Source of the DNA: Volvariella volvacea V23
Lineage: Eukaryota; Basidiomycota; Agaricomycetes; Agaricales; Pluteaceae
Length of the DNA: 64,000 nt
Reading direction: 5' to 3'
Assembly: GCA_000349905.1 (NCBI GenBank)
Contig: KB722781.1
Span: 8,526-72,525 of the forward strand
Made by a program: the position numbers and the translations under genes. Shown here in pieces: positions 57,662 through 64,000 of this stretch. Below the pieces are notes generated by a model. That model saw only the letters and a program-made list of their open reading frames with translations. It was not told the origin of the DNA and ran no database searches. Each line of letters begins with the position of its first letter. Within the stretch, counting starts at the first letter, position 1.

Positions 57662-60600
57662 TCAATACGAGAACACCATAAGCCATGGGTTCAAGATAAT
57701 CTGCAATAATACAAACCCCGCCCGAGGAGCACAAGGGTCATTCGGTTAGCATCCAAATGCATAACAACGAAGAAAAGGACAAGAGAACGACAAAATGAAG
57801 GGAGACAACGTACCGGGAACAAAATGTGACAACCGGCACCGACACTGTCAGATCGTCGTCAATGTCAATGTACAAGTGAAAATCGTTCATAGCAACCAAT
57901 GACAGAAAGCCTCGTTAGCACCTCAATGCAGCGGGAAACGGGACAAAAGGAAGGGTACGCACGCTAATGGGAAAATAACGGCCCAAGCCGTGCTGTCAAT
58001 CCTCCACGCGTAAGGCACAAGTTCCGTGCTCAGAACGATAATCATGACGATAACAGCAAATGATACACAAAGGGGGAACCAAAATCTGATATTCCTCGTT
58101 TTAATTCCGATGCACAAGCAAGTCCGATGTAACGCACCTCTTCGCAATTTTCGGGATTTCTTTGAATATGTTGGAACGTTCAACTTCCTTGATGGTAGCC
58201 GACCACGTGATATTATAAGAAAATAGGTGGGCAAGCATTGCCTGGCTGACTGGAATACTGAGTCCGCCAAAGAAAAAGAAGCTATCACAAACACAGTCAA
58301 TGATATAATCGGTGTGCGTGCTCATCAGAACTCACAAGAAGGGAATCCACATGATGTTCTCAACAAAACCTCCCAGCTATTTCCAAACAAAGCAACAATT
58401 AGCGACTAATACCACCGCAGAGGATGGTGCCCTTACCAGTTGCTTGTGACCGAGGCGATACTCCAGCAAGGTGTAGCCCAGGTTGCCCGAACCGAAAAAC
58501 ACCACAGTCGTTGCCAACCAAATCTCAAAACTCCGTAGGTACATGCCATCAACTGGCAACTGGAATCCAAGCAGGAGGTAGTTGATCAGTGAGATGGTCA
58601 TCGACGCCGCAATACCATCTAAAAAGGTAGTGAGCGAGGTCATGCGCTGAGGCCACGTGCCAGTTAAACGAGGCAGCACGTACAGTAAGAGAACATGTCT
58701 GAATAGCAAGAGACAAGTATCAACTATCCATATTATATGTGATATTATATGTGCGATACTTACAAGCCATCATCGAAATCTTGTAATGCAAAGGCGCCTT
58801 CGACCACATGAACTTGTGGATTTGGTGGTTAATGGGTCCTTTCCTCCACCATGTCACGAACGGGTTGAAAAGCAATCTAAACACAAACCATCAGCCTGAT
58901 AGCCATCAAAACACTTGCTCAACTTACTCGCTACATCCATAAGCATACTTTTGCCATCGATTCAATTCATCATCTACACTGAGTGACACACCCTCCTTGA
59001 AGCCTCCATTAGAATAAGTCGCCCATCTGATGATGTACCCCTTCAACATCAATCGCAAGGCCATGTCGAAATCTTCCGATACATTGGACTCGGACCATAT
59101 TTTCTCTTTACCATCTGCAGGATCCACAAAGGCGGCATCTTGGAGAGCCCTCCAGCGGAGGAAACTGGAACAAAGGAATCAGTCATCGAGTACCGAGTGG
59201 ATTGAAATGGCTTACGCGTTGTGACCCATGAAAGGTGCAACTTCACCATTTGCACAAGCTGACAGAACATCAGGTTATCGACAGTACCAACATCAAGCAA
59301 ATCACCTACCCATTGAGATACACCTGTTGACCCTCCTCGTAAAGTACGCAATCCCGTTTTCAAAGTAATGATGAGCGATCTGCAACACATCTATAAAAAA
59401 GAAAGGCTGAGCTTTAATGCGCGAAAATCAAACCAAAAGGTTCCCTACCACTCTCGTGTTGGATAATCCCAACGCTCGGGTCCTCTTTCATCTCCCTGGC
59501 CGCATCCCTCAAACAATCCTCGGGAACGACAGTGTCACTATCCACAATCAGCACAATCTCTCCAACTCTCATACTCCTTGCATTAGCAGCCCAAGGTCTC
59601 CACCTCTTTCCGCTCTCCTCGAACAACTCTTCAACAGCCATACTCAACGCCCTCTCCTCCAAATCATCCCTGTTCCCGCCAGCGCCAGGTACAAAACTCA
59701 ACAATGGATTGGCGCTAAACGCTGCATTGTTTGCACCTGGAACCGGCGCGTGCGAACTAGCCAATGAAAAATCGGGTCCTGCACTCGCACCATCCGACGT
59801 CGTGTTTGGATTGGGACTGGGTGTTGATCGCTCCTGTTCCTCTATGCCGTGGCTGCCACCGTTGACAGCAAGGTCTCCACGATCACGCAGGTTGCCGTTC
59901 GAAAAGGCGTTCCTTCCACGTTGTCCATTAATGATGCTTCCTGCGCCGCCAGGAATCTGACTTGAGGTTGAAATCCGACCCGCATTACCACCACCAAATC
60001 CGTTTCCAGAACCAGGGACATTGCCTTCCACTAGAAGAGTATCAAGGTGTTTCTCGAGCCTCAGGGACAAGTCCAGACCTGTAAAGAAGTGTGAGTGAAT
60101 CAAGCAATGCGGAACTCGTATCACACCAGGCAAAGTCACGGTGACGACCCGTCATCCACCCAGCAGACAGCCACCTCTCACGCATAATGAACAAGTGGCA
60201 TTCGGAACGTGAGAAGTGTGCAGGATGGGATGCCGTGAGCGGAATAGGGTGAAGGTGTGATGTCCAGCAGCCAGTCAATACACATACCGTAATTCATATT
60301 GGAAGCTTTCTTAAACCTTCCGGCTCGTTTGAATCCATTGGGGCCATCTTCCTGCTTTGGTCTCGCAACCCATCCAATATTGTGATTTGCATAGTACGAA
60401 ATTCGTTCGTCTCTTTCCGCGGGTGAGATGAGCTAGACGACAGTCAGTATGGACGACGCTCAATGCACGCGTGAATGAAACGGACGCACCCTTAAACCAT
60501 CATCATTGATAAAGATACTCGACGTTCCGCCTTGCCTGGCGTACGTCTGCATTGCCTTTTTGATAGATTCAATTGAGGGTGCCCTACGTAAAACGATCAG

Positions 60601-62456
60601 CCCTAGGTCACGAGGGAGTGAAGGACTATACGCACAGCGTGGCGTGCAGGCTCTCCTTGTATACTGGCATTTGGATGGTGATATGAGGCAGGGCCTCGTC
60701 AACGACCTTGTTAGCTGCTGGTCTGGTAGCACTGTAGTACTTTGAGTTTTCGTAGAAATGCGCTATTGGGCCGAGACTAAGCTGCGGTGAGAAACTGTGA
60801 ATGAAGGGAAGAGTGGGTGCTTACGCCATAGTCACATTTTGGATGATCTGCAAAGCAAAGAACTAGAACACATGTCAGTCACCACGTTGCTTTTGGGTGG
60901 TGTCAAGAACTCACAAGAGAGACACAGAACAGGAATGGAAGAGTTACAATGAGTACAAAATGAAGGAAATTGCCATCGAGCGACCATTCTTCAAGAATAG
61001 TTCCTAAAAATAGGCAAGATCAGGTGCATATGCGCAGGCTTCTAGCTTTGGACATACTCAGTGCGTTTCCAATGAAGACTATCAAGGATCGTTAGCTTGG
61101 GCAAGCGACACACAGCGTCGGGAACACCTACAAAAAGCCAGACCAGCTGCCAAGCCATTATAAATGGGCGCGTAGAACAAGGCCTTCCTCGGCTTCCTGC
61201 TACCAAGGGCAATCCCCTCCTCAATCGTCGACTGAGAGTCGGAACCTTCCTTTGCAGCTTTCTCGTTCTCGAACCCTCTATCCAAATCTCCCGTGGTGAT
61301 CGCACTGTCTCTTTTGCCACCGTACCAGGTCCTCTTCTTTGCCTTCTTTTCCGAATCAGAGAAGGTGGCATCCGGGTCGTTGACCCCTGGAGGAGGATCA
61401 TTTCCTCTGGTCGTGGACTTTCGAATCTCGCTAAATTGAGCTGAAGCCCCAGTTCCAAGTACATGAGCATGACTGTCAAGACTTGCGGCACTATCACTCA
61501 TAACGCTGGTCGTGCCAGCAGTTGATGAGGGTGGAATACCTGGTCTAGAGCGCCATAGGAGACGGATGAGGCGTTCTTCGATGTCTCGACAGGTGGGTAT
61601 TATGTTGTCGAGCGAGTCTGACCAGATGACCATCACCCGTTCGTCTCGCTGCGACAGGGGTGAGAAAAACCCTAAATGCCAAGATAAGCACTTACGATAA
61701 ATGCAGCACATTGCTCCTTGTCCGCGTTGGGCAAAAGAAGCATTGTGTCCATCACTTGGATCCTGGTGTTGGCGTCGACATAGATACTCTTGTCCTCCGG
61801 ACCGCTAACAATAATAAAATCCGGTGCGGGAGCAGATAGCCCACGTGTGAATTAGGCGCGATCGAGGATCGGACAATTGAATTGACGGATAAGGAGACGG
61901 AAGCGGATTAGAGATAATTGACGCGCGGGAATTCAGAAGCGAACAACGTGAGCAATACTCGAGGAAAAGCGAGAAAACAGCGAAGGGAGCGCGAAAAGAA
62001 GATAATGGATGTCAACAGACAAGGTTTGCAAGGACATGCGCCCGGACGCATGTGCGAGATATCGCTATGAAGTGCCACAGGGATGACGGCATTGTGCAAT
62101 CGCGAGGCACACATCACAATTTCTGGCATGTCAATGCGCAGGGATGGACGCACGTATGATAACGGGATGACGGGGATGGGCCGTTGTTTGTGGGGCTGGA
62201 CTTACATTTCGGCGAGAGCGGCATGGACTGCAGCACTGCGAACCTTGACGGCGACGACTGGGTTGAGGACAGAGACGGCGGCTTCGAAGGGCTCGAGGGC
62301 GACATTCTCGTAGGGGAAGACGCGGAACTCTGGCGAGTCGTTTATGCGGAGAGCAACGCCAGAGGAGATGTTTTCCTCGTTTGGACGGAACCAGGCGTCG
62401 CCTTGGGTCTGGCGAAAGAGCCAGTGGAGGAGGGCGTCATTGCGGTCGTAGTCCAT
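57662..62456 (-). CDS. Family 2 glycosyltransferase, fungal membrane polysaccharide synthase type
   Basis: A 4.8-kb gene with many introns encodes a processive-type GT2 of the fungal group that includes Fusarium and Zymoseptoria GT2, and is related to hyaluronan and chitin synthases. From the N-terminus: MDYDRNDALLHWLFRQTQGD (start 62456), an IYVDANTRIQ block, a Ser-rich acidic region, several membrane helices, IFINDDGLR and YYANHNIGWVARPKQED. A Gly/Asn-rich insert (about 120 aa, 59650-60050) follows. Catalytic motifs: EIVLIVDSDTVVPEDCL (DSD), SEDFDMALRLMLKGY (ED) and LNRWQKYAYG (the Q..RW-like product motif, about 58940). C-terminal helices include FFFFGGLSIPVSQAMLAHLF and PIILNPWLMVFSY at the stop (57662). 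The polymer made is unknown; in ascomycetes the orthologue is needed for surface hyphal growth. It is head to head with a KRE6-like gene. Confidence 0.9.
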
Positions 62457-62797
62457 GGGAGAGGGGCGGGAGGGAAGGAGGGTGGAGGACGGAGGAAAAG
62501 AGTGGACGAGACGGAGAAGGAGAAGCGGGCAGGAAAGAAATAACGAGCGGAATTTTGGAGGGGCGAGGTGCTTTGGGGGGGAGGCAGACCGGGCAGGGCA
62601 GGTTTATCAAATGACGGAGAAGGAATAATTGGCTGGCGGGATGGCTGGGGGCCTTGTTGACGTCAGGGTAGCGATAGATCTTGGATTTGGCAGAGATAGA
62701 ATGCCGTAAAATAAAAAAAGGAAAAGGAGGCAGCCTCGTTTTCATTTCAGCCTTGGACGACGACCAGCCTGCCATCAGCCTCGTCTCTTCGCCAGCC
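62457..62797. promoter_or_regulatory. Shared upstream region of GT2 and KRE6-like genes
   Basis: There are 341 bp between divergent start codons of two cell-wall related genes. Purine-rich tracts (on the + strand) flank the GT2 start. No named motif is claimed. Confidence 0.45.
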
Positions 62798-63948
62798 ATG
62801 TCCAGTGTCGACGCCGACGACCAGTCCCTGGCCCCCCCGCGTCCGCTATTTCATGCCACCAGGGAGCGCAACTCCTGGAACTCCCAGGACTCCAATTTCA
62901 CCACCAACGCTTCCGATTACTCTGACCCCCAGTCCTCTGCGACTCCCACCACCCCCACTGCAACCCCCTTCCCCCGTTCTTCTGGTTTAAGAGCGTCCTC
63001 CCAGAACACCCCCGCCGCCAGCACATCCGCCGCCCCTCCAAACGGCGGCAGAGCCTACACCGCGCACCAGCACCGACGCAGGGCTTCCTTCATGCTTCCC
63101 CCAGACTCAGAGGCTTCCCAGCCCCCGTCCGAGTCTGGGCACCAGTCGTACACCGATCCAGCCAACCCCTCGCCGCGTCCCCCTCCCTCTTCCTTCACCT
63201 TCCCCTTCCAGGCCTATCCAGGAAACCCCGATCCAGGCACCTCCATCCCGGGATCCTTCAACCGTCATTCTCGTCGCTCGTCCTGGGATTCCGTCCAGCG
63301 AGCCTTCCAACCACAGTTCCAACCGAATGCCTTGGCCCACACCGGCAGTCTGACCGATCTCTCGAGACCCTACGCTCCCTTCATGGCCAGCAGCAACACC
63401 AATGGCTCCTCCACCCCTCCCTCTTCGTCCACAAACTCTCTCTACAGGGGCAGCGCTGCTTCAGCAGCCGCAATGCTGTCGCCCATCAATGCCACTCCGC
63501 TTCCTCGCAGCGCAAGCCAGCACTCGTTCAGAGCGCCATTCCTGTCGCCTGCCTCCCGTCCAGGCTCGACCATGTGGTCTCCGCCTCCATTGCCATCTCC
63601 TGGGCTGCCCGGCTCAGTCCCGGCGTCTCCAGCCGCTTCAACGGCCTACTTGGCTCTCCAAAAACCAACCAAGCCGCCTCTGCCATCCACTCGCCTCCCA
63701 GCCAAGCTGGAAAAGGCAGACAAGCCGTGGCTAACCTCAAAAGACCGCAGAGCAGGCCTATCCTGGTGGATGACCCTAGGCTGCTTTTTCCTCGGAGTAG
63801 CCGCAAGCGCGATCCTGTGTTGGCGCGCAATCACAGGGGTAGTCAAACTAGAGGACTCGCAGTTATGTCTAGTCATGAACGAACAGTTTTCTGGAAGCGG
63901 CATCGACGAAAACAACTGGGTACATGACGTCGACCTGAGCGGTTTCGA
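62798..63948 (+). CDS. KRE6: Beta-1,6-glucan synthesis protein, KRE6/SKN1 family (N-terminal part, runs off window)
   Basis: Only the first exon is in the window; a donor site at 63949 (GTAAGTCC) shows that the gene continues. The 383 residues seen start MSSVDADDQSLAPPRPLF. A long cytosolic, Ser/Pro-rich region follows, up to about residue 335. Then comes the type II membrane helix (WWMTLGCFFLGVAASAILCW) and the start of the lumenal SKN1/GH16-like domain, LCLVMNEQFSGSGIDENNW then VHDVDLSGFE. Kre6/Skn1 proteins act in the secretory pathway in beta-1,6-glucan assembly. The frame is open further upstream (to 62681) but only to a TTG, so ATG 62798 is the start. The identification rests on the membrane helix plus the conserved first lumenal segment. 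Confidence 0.9.
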
Positions 63949-64000
63949 GTAAGTCCTGTTCTCTCTCGCTATCAATTGACAAATATCTCACCATGCCCCG

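Noticed and set aside
62681..62797. Upstream extension of the KRE6-like frame
   Set aside because: The extension has no ATG (it begins with TTG) and lies within the short shared promoter.

Overview
This window is fungal nuclear DNA, most likely from an agaricomycete (Basidiomycota). The genes are closely packed and split by many short GT-AG introns of about 45-60 nt. The protein families (bis-heme ferric reductases, a Kre6/Skn1 beta-glucan protein, a fungal GT2 synthase, a type II NADH dehydrogenase, a cytochrome-b5-fused delta-9 desaturase) fit that group. No species can be named from sequence alone. Two runs of exactly 100 N (16681-16780 and 29485-29584) are scaffold gaps. For most genes I spliced exons by eye. 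Summed exon lengths divide by three, which supports the models.

Layout. 1 to about 5.6 kb: AT-rich, almost CpG-free remains of a Ty1/copia retrotransposon on the + strand, full of transition-type stop codons, ending in an LTR. 5.9-12.5 kb: mitochondrial aconitase (+), a membrane-anchored SMP-30-like protein (-) and a stearoyl-CoA desaturase (+). 13.1-16.8 kb: an F-box-like protein (-), mitochondrial ribosomal protein uS4m (+) and a serine palmitoyltransferase small subunit cut by a gap (+). 17.4-23.5 kb: two tandem ferric reductases (-). 26.2-29.3 kb: a tandem duplication carrying two frame-damaged genes for LPMO-like secreted proteins (-). 30.1-40.3 kb: NAA38 (-) and DPM1 (+) head to head, external-type NADH dehydrogenase (-) and gamma-tubulin complex protein GCP2 (+) head to head, then a Cue1-like ER protein (+). 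41.5-47.8 kb: a large Ser-rich protein with one membrane segment (-) and a syntaxin-8-type SNARE (+). 48.1-54.0 kb: a dynamin-like SLIP-GC-type GTPase (-) and a truncated, mutated copy of it. 54.1-55.4 kb: an acetyltransferase fused to an Mss4-like domain (-). 57.7-64.0 kb: a GT2 polysaccharide synthase-like gene (-) head to head with the start of a KRE6/SKN1-like gene (+).

Most genes are housekeeping genes: TCA cycle and respiration (aconitase, NDE), lipid and glycan biosynthesis (desaturase, ssSPT, DPM1), membrane traffic (SNARE, Mss4 fusion), ER degradation (CUE) and cell wall (GT2, KRE6). The accessory part consists of three local duplications (ferric reductase, LPMO-like, GTPase), two of which have decayed, plus the dead retroelement. 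I did not find a clearly new multi-gene system. The most unusual items are the CpG-purged retroelement, the paired intact and dead GTPase copies, the acetyltransferase-Mss4 fusion, and the divergent GT2/KRE6 cell-wall pair.
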